The position numbers and the translations under genes are program-made. This document shows positions 19,650-29,061 of a stretch of DNA of 64,000 nt, in pieces (positions within the stretch are counted from its first letter, which is position 1; each line of letters opens with the position of its first letter). Source of the DNA: Candidatus Lindowbacteria bacterium RIFCSPLOWO2_12_FULL_62_27 (GTDB taxonomy: Bacteria > Lindowbacteria > 2-12-FULL-62-27); the NCBI GenBank assembly GCA_001784175.1, contig MFPR01000020.1, positions 124,001 through 188,000 of the forward strand, in the 5' to 3' direction. Under the pieces are notes generated by a model that saw nothing but the letters and a program-made list of their open reading frames with translations, had not been told where the DNA came from and did no database searches.

Positions 19650-21056
19650 ATGAAAATGTCCCGGAGGTTGCGGCTGGTCTTTGTGATTCTGCTTGCGGCT
19701 GTGGCGGTGGTCATTGCGGTGGCTTGTATGTGGGGTCCCCGGTGGGCGATCGAGTATCTGAACCGGCCGGACACGGATCTCAGGCGGAAGATTTCCGAAA
19801 CGCTGTCCGGCGCGCTCGGCGAGCCCGTGCGGCTGGCGTTCACGGTATCGGATGCGCGGCTCACACCCGCGTTCAAGATTGAAATTGAGCTTTCGCCTGT
19901 CGAAATATCCTCCCCAACCTTTGACCGGCTGGGCGGCCGGATTGACGCCGCTTTCTTTGAAATACCGCTGATCGAATGCATTCTCCACCGCACGGCGCGG
20001 GTCGACCGGGTGCGCGTGCATGCGCCGTTTCTTCGGATCAGTCCGGAACCGAACGGTTCATGGCCCTTCCAAACACGTCCCGGATCCGTCCACGACAACA
20101 CCCCGCCGAAGACAGCGGTGGCCCCTTCGAACCGGCCTCCGCCGGGATTGCCGGAAATGGAATTGCGGATCGATTCGGCGATGGTGCGATTTCGGGCGCC
20201 TCCGGAAAATTCGGACTGGCACCATCTCCAACACATCAATGTCCAAATCCTCCCGGCGCAGAAACCCGGCGTATTCCTTCTGGACGGCCGCATTCGTTCC
20301 ATCAATGGCTACCCCGCCGGCCTCGCCTTTCGCGCCGGCCCTGACCTCGCACGGCCGGGCGCATGGAAGGGTCATATCGAGGCCGAGCAGATCGTCCTGA
20401 AAGAAAACGTCCGATTGTCGGGAAATGCGGACATCCAGGTCGACCTGCATAACGTGTCGGACAATCTCAAAACGATGTCGGGGTCCGTGTCACTCTCCGG
20501 AACCTCCGTGCGCGTGATCGGCCTGCCGACCTTCAGCGCGCTCGCGCATACCCTGAACGACATCGCGGACGCGCTCGGAAAAATCCTCGAAGGCCGATGG
20601 ATCGCGTCGCTCTCGGACCTCCTGGACCGCGTCACGCGGTCGAAACAGACCCTGGTCACGGAACAGGGAACAACGGCGTTCGACCGCGTGGTCGCGGAGG
20701 CGCGAATCGCCGATGGCCGGGCGCAAATCGACCGCGCGCGCTTTGAAAACGCCGAGATGGACATCTCCGCCGAGGGATCCGTCGGACTGGAAAAAGGGGA
20801 AATGGATCTCACCACCCGGATCACCTTCCGGGCGCCGGCGCTGCAGAAGGTCGAATCGCGCCTCGCGCGCGCCGCCCTCGCGCGGGGATTCGTCCTTCAC
20901 ATCCGCGGGACCCTCGACCGTCCGGTATTCGACAAGGAGTCCGTCCTCAAACCGTTTTTGCGCGAAGCGAAAGAGAAAATTCTGAATGGAAAGGTGGGCG
21001 ATTTCCTCTTCAAAAAGTTGGGCGTGCGCCGTTCAGGGAACGATGTCCAGCAATAA
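19650..21056 (+). CDS. AsmA-family inner-membrane-anchored periplasmic protein
   Basis: A 468-residue protein with one N-terminal transmembrane segment (RLRLVFVILLAAVAVVIAVA) and a large periplasmic part. Repeated beta-rich segments end in the AsmA C-terminal pattern: ADIQVDLHNVSDNLKTMSGS, then VTEQGTTAFDRVVAEARIAD and SAEGSVGLEKGEMDLTTRIT. AsmA-like proteins are linked to phospholipid traffic and outer-membrane homeostasis. The long upstream open frame is antisense to the esterase; ATG 19650 precedes the basic MKMSRRLR and is preferred. The 3' end overlaps convergent hisZ by 24 bp. Confidence 0.8.
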   Translation: MKMSRRLRLVFVILLAAVAVVIAVACMWGPRWAIEYLNRPDTDLRRKISETLSGALGEPVRLAFTVSDARLTPAFKIEIELSPVEISSPTFDRLGGRIDAAFFEIPLIECILHRTARVDRVRVHAPFLRISPEPNGSWPFQTRPGSVHDNTPPKTAVAPSNRPPPGLPEMELRIDSAMVRFRAPPENSDWHHLQHINVQILPAQKPGVFLLDGRIRSINGYPAGLAFRAGPDLARPGAWKGHIEAEQIVLKENVRLSGNADIQVDLHNVSDNLKTMSGSVSLSGTSVRVIGLPTFSALAHTLNDIADALGKILEGRWIASLSDLLDRVTRSKQTLVTEQGTTAFDRVVAEARIADGRAQIDRARFENAEMDISAEGSVGLEKGEMDLTTRITFRAPALQKVESRLARAALARGFVLHIRGTLDRPVFDKESVLKPFLREAKEKILNGKVGDFLFKKLGVRRSGNDVQQ

Positions 21057-22004
21057 CCCGACGTTGAGCGCGAACCCCGTGGCCGCGATCGCCTTTCCGT
21101 ACGCGTCCGCCAGCCGGTCGTACCGGCCGCCCGAGGCGATCGGCTGGCCGATCCGGCGCGCATAGGCTTCAAAGACGGCGCCGGTGTAATAGTCGAGGGA
21201 TTGAACCACGCCGAGATCCACGGTGGCGCGCTCGCCCAGGCCGCCCTTCGATTCCGGCACGGCCAGCGATTCGTAGACGCGACGCAGGGTCCCCAGACCC
21301 TCACGGCTTCGATCGCTCTCCACCCTTGACTCGGCGAGTCCGAATACTTCCCGGCCGCCAAACCACGATGGCATCGATTCGAGCGCGCGCATCTTGGGAT
21401 CCGGCAGACCCGATTTTCCAAGCGCCATTTTGAGTGCGCCGGAATCCTTGCGGTGAATCGCCTCCCGAATGTCGGCCAGCACGTCCGCGGGAATTTGCGT
21501 GCCGTCCACGATGCCCTTGAAGACCTCGACGGTGCCGAGATCCACGTGAAAGTCCGACAGGCCGACGGCCCGGAGGGTCCGGGCGAGGACCCGGACGATC
21601 TCGATGTCGGTCTCCACGCCGCTTCCGCCGAGAATCTCCGCGCCGATCTGCGCGACCTCCACGATGCCGCCGGTCAGTTTCTGCCGGCGAAACACGACGC
21701 CCGTGTAGAAAAGCCGGGCCGGCAGCTCGAAGGATTCCTGCGTGGCGATGAACCGGATGAGCGAGGCGGTGTGATCGTACCGGAGACCCAGGAGCCGGCC
21801 GTCGGGCGCGACGAATTTGCAGCGGTCGTCCGCGCCGCCGGCCGCATCCTCTGCAGGCGCGTATTCCAGCGTCGGCAGCTCAATCGGAGAAAATCCGGCC
21901 TCCGACAAACTCGTAGACGCGGCGCGCTCGATTTTCTGTTTCTTGATCGCCAGCGCCGGCGGAAGGCACAAGCCTCCCTCGGGCCAGCCCAACCCGTTGG
22001 CCAT
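21033..22004 (-). CDS. hisZ: ATP phosphoribosyltransferase regulatory subunit (HisRS paralogue)
   Basis: HisZ activates the short-form HisG in histidine synthesis. The 323-residue protein has the class II synthetase-like core (LPPALAIKKQKIERAASTSL; LRYDHTASLIRFIA; FYTGVVFRRQKLTGG; QIGAEILGG; VVQSLDYYTGAVFEAYA; IASGGRYDRLADAYG). It lacks the anticodon-binding domain and the catalytic HisA motifs of true HisRS, and it is shorter than HisRS. No hisG is adjacent. It starts immediately at the end of serA with no gap. Confidence 0.88.
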   Translation of the reverse strand: MANGLGWPEGGLCLPPALAIKKQKIERAASTSLSEAGFSPIELPTLEYAPAEDAAGGADDRCKFVAPDGRLLGLRYDHTASLIRFIATQESFELPARLFYTGVVFRRQKLTGGIVEVAQIGAEILGGSGVETDIEIVRVLARTLRAVGLSDFHVDLGTVEVFKGIVDGTQIPADVLADIREAIHRKDSGALKMALGKSGLPDPKMRALESMPSWFGGREVFGLAESRVESDRSREGLGTLRRVYESLAVPESKGGLGERATVDLGVVQSLDYYTGAVFEAYARRIGQPIASGGRYDRLADAYGKAIAATGFALNVGLLLDIVP

Positions 22005-22955
22005 CTAGTTGACGACGTTGATCGCGCGGTTGGATTTGAAAAATTCGATGATCTGGCTCGACAGCATCTCCGCGCAGGTGTCCTGGGACTCGCCCGTGGC
22101 CGCGCCGATGTGCGGCGTCAGGATCAGCCGCTCGTCCTCCAAAAGCGCCTTGTAGGCGGGCGGCTCCTCCGAGTAGACGTCGAGGGCGGCGCCGGCGACC
22201 TTGCCGTCGTGCAGGTATCGCATGAGGGCCTTTTCATCGAGTATGCCGCCGCGCGCGGCGTTGATGATCCGGACGCCCGGTTTCATGAGGTCGAAGGCCT
22301 CATGGCTGACCATCCCGCGGGTTTCGTCGGTGAGAGGCGTGTGAATGGAGATGAAATCGGACCGGCGATAAATATCCTCCGGCGTTTTGACCGGCTCGCA
22401 AACCGACCGCAGGGTCTTTTCGTCCAGATACGGATCGTATCCGAGGATCGACATCCCGAACGCCTTCGCGCGCCGCGCAACTTCCGCGCCGATCCGGCCG
22501 ACCCCAAGCAACCCGAGGACCTTGCCCTTGAGCTCGATCCCCTTCAGCGTCTTTTTCTCCCACTGGCCCGACTTCATCGACCGGTCGGCCTTCGGGATCT
22601 GGCGCGCGAGCGCCAGCATGAATCCCAGGGTCAGCTCCACCACGGCGTTGGCGTTGCCGCCGGGCGTGTTCATGACCTTGACCTTCGCGGCGGTCGCGGC
22701 CTTCACGTCGATGTTGTCGACCCCGACGCCGGCCCGGCCCACGAGCTTCAGGCCGCCGGCCGACACGAACACGGGCTGGGTGACCGTGGTGGAACTGCGG
22801 ACCACGAGGCACTCGACCGGGCGCGCGCGCAACCTGTCAATCAGGTCGTTCTCCTTGAGGGCCGGCGTCTCCTCGATTTCAAAGCCCGCCTCGGCCAGCA
22901 TCGTGACGGCTTTTTTCGCCACGCCGTCGCACAAGAGTGCCTTGGTCGCCATCAC
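22005..22955 (-). CDS. serA: D-3-phosphoglycerate dehydrogenase-type 2-hydroxyacid dehydrogenase
   Basis: Oxidises 3-phosphoglycerate to 3-phosphohydroxypyruvate with NAD, opening serine synthesis. The 316 residues are the short form without an ACT or ASB regulatory domain. LKLVGRAGVGVDNIDVKAAT, the NAD motif LLGVGRIGAEVARRAKAFGM, the RGGILDEKAL arginine segment, and LILTPHIGAATGE with the catalytic histidine are all visible. It overlaps the upstream aminotransferase by four bases, and the pair matches the SerA plus class V aminotransferase arrangement used in place of SerC in several lineages. Confidence 0.93.
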   Translation of the reverse strand: MMATKALLCDGVAKKAVTMLAEAGFEIEETPALKENDLIDRLRARPVECLVVRSSTTVTQPVFVSAGGLKLVGRAGVGVDNIDVKAATAAKVKVMNTPGGNANAVVELTLGFMLALARQIPKADRSMKSGQWEKKTLKGIELKGKVLGLLGVGRIGAEVARRAKAFGMSILGYDPYLDEKTLRSVCEPVKTPEDIYRRSDFISIHTPLTDETRGMVSHEAFDLMKPGVRIINAARGGILDEKALMRYLHDGKVAGAALDVYSEEPPAYKALLEDERLILTPHIGAATGESQDTCAEMLSSQIIEFFKSNRAINVVN

Positions 22956-24094
22956 GGTTTCTCCTCGATGACCTTCATCGCCGCTCCCATGCCCGCTCCG
23001 ATGTCGACCCGGTGGCCCAGCCGGCCCAGCCCCATGCCGAGGGCGCCCAACGCGGCCAGGCCGTCGAAGGGATCCATGTATCCCATGTGCGCGATCCGGA
23101 CCACCTTGCCTTTGATGGCGTCCTGCCCGCCGGCCACGGTGATCCCGAAATCGGTTTCGAACATCTTCTTCAGTTTCCCGCCGTCCACGCCCGCCGGGAC
23201 GTTCACGGCCGTTGCGACGTCCACTGGGCGCTTCGCGAACAGCGTCAGGCCCATCGCCCCGACCCCCTCGCGCATCGCGCGGCCGAGGCGCTGGTGTCGC
23301 TCAAAAATCGCATCCATGCCCTCGGCCACCATCCGGTCCAGCGCGGCCTTCAGCGCAAAGATGAGCGACACGGCCGGCGTGTAGGGCGTCGTGTCCTTGG
23401 CGATGTTCTTGTGGTGCTTGTCAAACGAAAAATAATACTTGGGCAGATTCGATTCCTTGACCTTCGCCCACGCGCGGTCGGATACCGACGCCATGGCGAG
23501 GCCGGGCGGAATCATGAGCGCCTTCTGCGAACCCGCGATGACCACGTCCACCTGCCACTCGTCCGTGCGGCATTCCTGGCCGCCAAGCCCGGAAATGCCG
23601 TCCACGACGAGCACGGTGTCGGTCGCGCGCGTGATCGCGCCGAGGTCCCGGATCGGATGCGCGACGCAGGTCGATGTTTCGGACAGCGTCGTGAACACGG
23701 CGCTCGTCTGGGGCTTCGCCTTCAGATGCTTCTCCACCAGCGCCGGATCAACGGCCTCACCCCACGGAACGTCGATGACGTCCGTCGGCACGCCGTAGGC
23801 CTTCGTGATCTCGCCCCAGCGCTCCCCGAATTTCCCGCCGCGGATCACCAGCGCCGGCCGGTCGGTCCGGCAGAGGTTCGCGACGGCGGCCTCCATGGCG
23901 CCGGTACCGGAACTGGTAAAGAGCAGGACCGGCGATTTCGTCAGGAACACCGTCTTCAACTGTTCGAACACCTGCTTGAGTACTGCGTTAAACTCGTCTG
24001 TCCGGTGATGAATCATGGGCCGGGCCGACGCCAGAAGCGCGTCTTCCAAAACGGGCGTGGGTCCGGGCGCGAGCAATCTTCGTTTGTAGAACAT
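22952..24094 (-). CDS. Class V aminotransferase (phosphoserine/serine-pyruvate/alanine-glyoxylate type)
   Basis: A 380-residue PLP enzyme. RRLLAPGPTPVLEDALLASA, MIHHRTDEFN, FTSSGTGAMEAAVANL, VVDGISGLGGQE and the PLP-lysine motif IAGSQKALMIPPG match the AGXT/SPT family. The overlap with serA suggests it makes phosphoserine from phosphohydroxypyruvate in a SerC-less serine pathway (inference). Ribosome site AAGGAGG lies just upstream of ATG 24092-24094. Alanine-glyoxylate transamination remains possible. Confidence 0.92.
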   Translation of the reverse strand: MFYKRRLLAPGPTPVLEDALLASARPMIHHRTDEFNAVLKQVFEQLKTVFLTKSPVLLFTSSGTGAMEAAVANLCRTDRPALVIRGGKFGERWGEITKAYGVPTDVIDVPWGEAVDPALVEKHLKAKPQTSAVFTTLSETSTCVAHPIRDLGAITRATDTVLVVDGISGLGGQECRTDEWQVDVVIAGSQKALMIPPGLAMASVSDRAWAKVKESNLPKYYFSFDKHHKNIAKDTTPYTPAVSLIFALKAALDRMVAEGMDAIFERHQRLGRAMREGVGAMGLTLFAKRPVDVATAVNVPAGVDGGKLKKMFETDFGITVAGGQDAIKGKVVRIAHMGYMDPFDGLAALGALGMGLGRLGHRVDIGAGMGAAMKVIEEKP

Positions 24095-24131
24095 GTCCTT
24101 GGCCTCCTTATCAGTCCTTTATGGTTTCAAC

Positions 24132-26555
24132 TCAGTGCGCCGCGTGCAGCGGAATCGCGCCGCGCGCGGGTTCGGCCTCGGGGGATACCGTGCGGCTCGG
24201 ACGATCGGTCCCGCCGGTGGCTGGAAACAATAGCGTCATCGCCTCCGAAATACTTTCCACGTAGCGCAATTTCAATCCCTGTATTTCGTTGGCCGGTATT
24301 TCGCTCACCTGCGCCTCGTTTTCCTTCGGCAGTATCACCTCTTCCATTCCATATCGTTGCGCCGCCAGAAGCTTGGACCGAAGTCCCCCCACGGGCAGAA
24401 CGCGGCCGCGCAGCGTGATTTCTCCGGTCATGGCCACGGCCGGCCTGACCGGCCGGCCCAGGAGGGCCGAGAGGAGCGCGGCGGCGAGGGTGATGCCGGC
24501 GGACGGGCCGTCTTTTGGAATCGCTCCCTCGGCCACATGGATGTGGAAATCATTTTTTCGGAATACTTCCGGCATAAGTCCGAGTTGCCCGCACATGCTC
24601 CGTGCAAACGTCAGCGCGGCCTGCCCCGACTCTTTCATTACTTCGCCCAACCGCCCGGTCAGAATCAGCGTTCCCCGGCCCGGCACCAGCGCGGCCTCGA
24701 CCAGGAGTACGTCGCCGCCGAGTTCCGTCCACGCGAGGCCCGCCGCTGCGCCGGCTTCCATCCGCGCTGAAAGGAGCGTCCGCTTTTCGTGCACCTGCGG
24801 CACGCCCAGGATTTTCTGCAGGTGTCCCGCCTGAACCGCGCGCGGCCCCTTGCGGCCCTCGGCCACGCGTTTTGCGCTCTGCCGCAGAACCTTGCCGATG
24901 TTCCGCTCGAGGTCCCGGACGCCGGCTTCGTTGGTGTACCGCCGGACGATGACGCGGATCGCGGCGTCGGCGATCCGGACGGGCGTCGATTCAAGTCCAT
25001 TTTCGCGCATTTGCTTCGGCAGGAGAAACTGCCTGGCGATTTGAAGTTTCTCCGGTTCGGTGTAGCCCGGCAGATCGATCACTTCCATCCGGTCCAGCAG
25101 CGGATACGGGATCGCGAAGCGGACGTTTGCCGTCGTGATGAACAGGCACTCGGACAGGTCAAAGCCGAGTTCGAGATAGTGGTCGACAAAATGGTGGTTC
25201 TGTTCCGGATCGAGTACCTCGAGGAGCGCCGAGGAGGGATCGCCGCGGAAATCCACGCTCATCTTGTCGACCTCGTCCAGGAGAAATACCGGGTTTTTCG
25301 ATTTGGCCTTCGCCAGAAGCTGCAGGATGCGCCCTGGCAGGGCGCCGATGTACGTCCGGCGGTGGCCCCGGATCTCCGCCTCGTCCCGCACGCCGCCCAG
25401 GGACATCCGCACAAACTCCCGGCCCAGGGCGCGAGCAATCGACCGGCCCAGGCTTGTCTTGCCGACGCCGGGCGGGCCGACGAAACAGAGGATAGGCCCT
25501 TTGATTTTCCCCGCGAGCTTGCAGACCGCGAGGTACTCCAGAATCCGCTCCTTGGGTTTCTCCAGCCCGTAATGGTCCTCGTCCAGGATTTTTTTCGCCC
25601 GCCGCACGTCATGAACGTCGGTCGTCCGCCGGTTCCATGGTAGGTCCGTCAGCCACGTGAGGTACGATCGCGCGACGGTGGCCTCGGGCGTCAGCGACGG
25701 CATCTTCTCGAGCCGGCCCAGCTCCTTTTCGGCCTTCTCCCGCGCCTCGTCCGGCATCTCCGCCTTGCGGATCGCCTCCCGGATCGCGTCGAATTCTTCC
25801 CGACTGTCCGGCTTGCCCAGTTCCCGCTGGATCGCCTTGACCTGCTCGTTCAGATAATACTCGCGCTGCAGCGTCTCCATCTGCTTGCGGACCCGCGACC
25901 GGATTTTGTTCTCAAGGTTCGCGATCTCGATCTCGCGCTCAAGAATCTCTGACAGGGAAAACAGCCGGGCGGGAACGGCGGTCTCGTCCAGGAATTTCTG
26001 GCGGATGTCCGTGTGGACCGCAAGGTGCGCCGCGACGGCGTCGGCGAGCTTGTCCGGATCCTCCAGATGCAGAATGGCCATCGCCGCCTCGGCGGGCAAC
26101 TTCTGCGTCAGTTTGATGTATTCCTCAAACCGGTGCCGAACGTTTCGCGCGAGCGCCTCCAGCTCCTCCATCGGCGCGTCGCCCGGCGTGGTCTCGATGG
26201 GCTGGACGTGGGCCGTGAGATGATCGCGCCCGGCGGCGACTTTCTCGATCCGCGCCCGCTGGAGGCCCTCCACCAGCACCTTGAGCGTGCCGTCCGGAAG
26301 CCGCGTTACCTGGGAAATTTCGACGATGCAGCCGGTGTCATGCAGGTGTTCCCGCTTCGGATCCTGAATGTCGGAATTCTTCTGCGCGACGACGAACAGC
26401 CGGTTCCTTTTTCCGGCCGACTCCACCGCCCCCACCGACCCCGCCCGGCCGACAAACAACGGCACCGACATCCCCGGGAACACCACCATGTCCCGAAGCG
26501 GCAGGCAGGGCAACAGGAGTACGGCCTTCTGGGTCTGCGAATCCGACGTCATCAC
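24132..26555 (-). CDS. lon: ATP-dependent Lon protease
   Basis: A cytosolic AAA+ protease of 807 residues. The N-terminal substrate-binding domain ([19 protein letters not shown]) and coiled coil ([17 protein letters not shown]) are present. The AAA+ module has Walker [14 protein letters not shown] (about 358), Walker [10 protein letters not shown] and sensor TANVRF. The C-terminal protease domain has PKDGPSAG (Ser near 682) and the catalytic lysine in [11 protein letters not shown] (near 727). The C-terminal about 25 residues are Pro/Ala-rich and not conserved. It degrades misfolded and regulatory proteins. Confidence 0.98.
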   Translation of the reverse strand: MMTSDSQTQKAVLLLPCLPLRDMVVFPGMSVPLFVGRAGSVGAVESAGKRNRLFVVAQKNSDIQDPKREHLHDTGCIVEISQVTRLPDGTLKVLVEGLQRARIEKVAAGRDHLTAHVQPIETTPGDAPMEELEALARNVRHRFEEYIKLTQKLPAEAAMAILHLEDPDKLADAVAAHLAVHTDIRQKFLDETAVPARLFSLSEILEREIEIANLENKIRSRVRKQMETLQREYYLNEQVKAIQRELGKPDSREEFDAIREAIRKAEMPDEAREKAEKELGRLEKMPSLTPEATVARSYLTWLTDLPWNRRTTDVHDVRRAKKILDEDHYGLEKPKERILEYLAVCKLAGKIKGPILCFVGPPGVGKTSLGRSIARALGREFVRMSLGGVRDEAEIRGHRRTYIGALPGRILQLLAKAKSKNPVFLLDEVDKMSVDFRGDPSSALLEVLDPEQNHHFVDHYLELGFDLSECLFITTANVRFAIPYPLLDRMEVIDLPGYTEPEKLQIARQFLLPKQMRENGLESTPVRIADAAIRVIVRRYTNEAGVRDLERNIGKVLRQSAKRVAEGRKGPRAVQAGHLQKILGVPQVHEKRTLLSARMEAGAAAGLAWTELGGDVLLVEAALVPGRGTLILTGRLGEVMKESGQAALTFARSMCGQLGLMPEVFRKNDFHIHVAEGAIPKDGPSAGITLAAALLSALLGRPVRPAVAMTGEITLRGRVLPVGGLRSKLLAAQRYGMEEVILPKENEAQVSEIPANEIQGLKLRYVESISEAMTLLFPATGGTDRPSRTVSPEAEPARGAIPLHAAH

Positions 26556-26635
26556 TCCAACCTCCGGGAGGACTCGCTCGTGCGGCCCTCACAAACGGCG
26601 AGTCTCTCTCAGGCGCGGCGAAAACACAATAGAGA

Positions 26636-27037
26636 TCACCCGCCGTCGCCGAGCATGCGGATGAGCGCCGCGGAGAGTTCATCGACGGGCGACGGCTTCG
26701 GGACGAAGGTCGTCGCGGCGTAAGTCTCGGCGTGGAGGTGGTCCTCCGGCTCGCCGTAGACGACCAGCGGCGCGGGGTAGTGGCGGGACTTTTTGATGAA
26801 CCGGATGAGATCCATGCCGTTGATGTCGGAGGCGGTATGGCCGAAGTCGGCATCGAGAATGACGGCGTCGGGCCTTTCCGACGAGAAAAAGTCTACGGCG
26901 CTATGCCACGTGAAGGCCTGCAGGACGCGGCAGCCGTCCGTTTCCAGGCGCGCCTTGAGGGTTTTCTGTAACGCGTCCTCTTCGGCGACGACCAGGATTT
27001 TCGGAGACTGCCGCGGCACCATTTCACACGCCTCCAT
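26636..27037 (-). CDS. Single-domain response-regulator receiver protein
   Basis: A 133-residue protein. KILVVAEEDALQKTLKARLE gives the acidic pocket, AVILDADFGHTASDINGMDL carries the probable phosphoacceptor aspartate, and TTFVPKPSPVDELSAAL holds the conserved lysine. No output domain is attached. The conserved Thr/Ser after strand 4 reads YGEP, so the switch may be atypical. It is four bases downstream of the small secreted protein gene and upstream of lon. The partner kinase is unknown; the hybrid kinase at 29058 is nearby. Confidence 0.85.
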   Translation of the reverse strand: MEACEMVPRQSPKILVVAEEDALQKTLKARLETDGCRVLQAFTWHSAVDFFSSERPDAVILDADFGHTASDINGMDLIRFIKKSRHYPAPLVVYGEPEDHLHAETYAATTFVPKPSPVDELSAALIRMLGDGG

Positions 27038-27040
27038 CCA

Positions 27041-27487
27041 TCACTTCTTGGGCGCTTCGACCATGATCAGGCGCGAATACCCGTCACTGTAAACATCCAC
27101 GGCCGCCGCTCGGTCGATCTTGAGGCCGTTCACCCACTTCACGAAGTCTTCGCCGGGTTTGTACTTCTTGCTGTCCTTGTCCTCGAACCACCGAACGTGG
27201 ATCATGACCTTCTTGCCCTTCAATGCGTCCGGCTTCTTCGCCTTGTTCCACTGGGCGTACTTCGGCACGGTCTTGACTTTTTCGACCTTGATCACAAACG
27301 CGGTCCCGGTGTCGTCTTTCGTCAGGACTTTGCCTTCCAGCGTTCCCGCGAACCCGCGCGCCAAAATCGGCAGAGCGTCCGGCTCGGCCGCCTTCTTTTT
27401 GTCGGCGGCCGGGACCGGATTCGTCGCGGACAGCAAAAATACAAAGGCCGCCAGGCACGCGCAATAAATGGAAAAATACTTCTTCAT
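27041..27487 (-). CDS. Small secreted protein of unknown function
   Basis: A 148-residue protein with a signal peptide (MKKYFSIYCACLAAFVFLLS, cleavage near PAADKKK). The mature part has one predicted beta-rich domain (FAGTLEGKVLTKDDTGTAFV, VMIHVRWFEDKDS, WVNGLKIDRAAAVDVYSD). Ribosome site AAAGGGGAT precedes ATG 27485-27487, which decides this start over a longer frame. It is upstream of the receiver gene. I do not recognise the family; an OB-like fold is a guess. Confidence 0.75.
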   Translation of the reverse strand: MKKYFSIYCACLAAFVFLLSATNPVPAADKKKAAEPDALPILARGFAGTLEGKVLTKDDTGTAFVIKVEKVKTVPKYAQWNKAKKPDALKGKKVMIHVRWFEDKDSKKYKPGEDFVKWVNGLKIDRAAAVDVYSDGYSRLIMVEAPKK

Positions 27488-27693
27488 GGTGTATCCCCTT
27501 TCATTCGGTTTTGGCGTCCGCACAGCACATGTCGGATCGCCTGTTCTCCTTTCCATTCGCAAACGCCGGTCCCGGATCGACCGGCGGCAGGATTCCCGTC
27601 GCAACTGCTCATTCCAGTGATGGATCGGAAACGGGACCCGGCCGCCGGTGGCGCGCCGGAAGGGGATACTGTTAACGGGGGAAGGTTAAAGTG

Positions 27694-29061
27694 TTAAGCG
27701 GATTTCAGGTCTTTGACGTTGATGCGGAACTGCCGGATCTTTTTCCAGACGGTAACGCGGCTGACCCCCAGGAGTTTTGCGGCGTCCCGCTGGTTGCCGC
27801 CGGTCTTTCGCAGGGCGTCGAGAAGTTGTTGCCGTTCGGTTTTCACATCTCCTTCACCCGATTTCCGTCCCGCGATCTCGTCCGGCAAATCGAAAAGCTT
27901 GATTTGGTTACCGGACGCCGTGACAAAGGCGCGCTCGATGGCGTTGCGCAGCTCCCGGACGTTGCCGGGCCAGCCGTGTTTCATGAGCCGCTCAAGCGCG
28001 GTTCGGGCGATCCCGACCTCCGCCCGGTGATAGGACTTCGAAAATTCGGACAGGAACTGCTTCACGAGAAGAGGGATATCCTCCTTGCGATGGCGCAGGG
28101 CGGGCAGAAGAATTTCAAAGACCCGGATGCGATAGTAAAAATCCTCCCGGAGCGTGCCGGCGGACAAAAGCCCGGAGAGGTCTTTGTTGGTGGCCGTGAT
28201 GAGCCGCACATCTATTTTTTCCGGCCGGCCGGCCCCGACCGGATGGATTTCCCGCTCCTGCAAAACGCGCAGAAGCTTCTGCTGAAGGGCGCCGTCCATG
28301 TCGCCGACCTCGTCGAGAAAGATCGTTCCGCCGTTCGCGACCTGGAAGATGCCGGCCTTGTCGCGGATCGCGCCCGTAAACGACCCCCGCACATGGCCGA
28401 AGAGCTCGGACGCCAGAAGCGTTTCCGGCATCGCCGAACAGTTGACACCGATGAAGGGCCGGTCCTTTCTGGCGCTCATCGAATGGATGCCGCGCGCCAC
28501 CAGCTCCTTGCCGGTGCCCGATTCGCCCAGAATGAGGACCGTCACGTCGGACTGCGCGGCCAGCCGGAGGCGCCGGAAGATTTCCTGCATCGGCTCGCTT
28601 TTTCCCGTGATTCCCGCAAACGCCTCGCGGCTCCGCGATTGTTCCTCAAACAGGGCGATCTTTTCGTTCGCTTGAAACAGGCTGTTCCGCTCCTGTACCC
28701 GATGCTCCGCGATCGCCAGCCGCACCCGCAACAGTTTCGGCTCGACCGGTTTCGTCAGGTAATCGTCCGCGCCGGCGGCCAGCGCCGCCTGAAGGTCCTC
28801 CGGAGAATCCTTGGCCGTGACCACCAGGACCGTGCCGTATTCTCCCTGCGGCGTCGCGCGCAGCCTCCGGCAGAATTCAAGGCCGTCCATGCCCGGGAGG
28901 GTCAGGTCCAGAACCACCAGCGCGTGCGCGTCGCGCCGGAAGACCTCCCACGCGGTTTCGGCGTCCGGGCAGGCGGTCACGTCATGGCCTTGCGACCGGA
29001 GGACGTCCTCCAAAAGACGGCGCATGGCGGGTTCGTCCTCGACGAGAAGCGTCTTGATCAA
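27694..29061 (-). CDS. NtrC-family sigma54-dependent response regulator
   Basis: Activates sigma54 promoters on phosphorylation. The 455-residue protein has a receiver domain (LVEDEP, Asp52 in LVVLDLTLPGMDG, LTKPV), then an AAA+ domain with GESGTGKEL (near 176), GSFTGAIRDKAG (the GAFTGA loop with Ser in place of Ala) and FLDEVGDM. A Fis-type helix-turn-helix ends the protein (RDAAKLLGVSRVTVWKKIRQ). The start is TTG 29059-29061, overlapping the kinase stop (TTGA), so translation is coupled to the sensor. Confidence 0.93.
   Translation of the reverse strand: MIKTLLVEDEPAMRRLLEDVLRSQGHDVTACPDAETAWEVFRRDAHALVVLDLTLPGMDGLEFCRRLRATPQGEYGTVLVVTAKDSPEDLQAALAAGADDYLTKPVEPKLLRVRLAIAEHRVQERNSLFQANEKIALFEEQSRSREAFAGITGKSEPMQEIFRRLRLAAQSDVTVLILGESGTGKELVARGIHSMSARKDRPFIGVNCSAMPETLLASELFGHVRGSFTGAIRDKAGIFQVANGGTIFLDEVGDMDGALQQKLLRVLQEREIHPVGAGRPEKIDVRLITATNKDLSGLLSAGTLREDFYYRIRVFEILLPALRHRKEDIPLLVKQFLSEFSKSYHRAEVGIARTALERLMKHGWPGNVRELRNAIERAFVTASGNQIKLFDLPDEIAGRKSGEGDVKTERQQLLDALRKTGGNQRDAAKLLGVSRVTVWKKIRQFRINVKDLKSA

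Noticed and set aside
21453-24418. Long plus-strand frames opposite hisZ, serA and the aminotransferase
   Set aside because: GC-rich antisense frames of Arg/His/Gly composition; the opposite strand has clear enzyme motifs.
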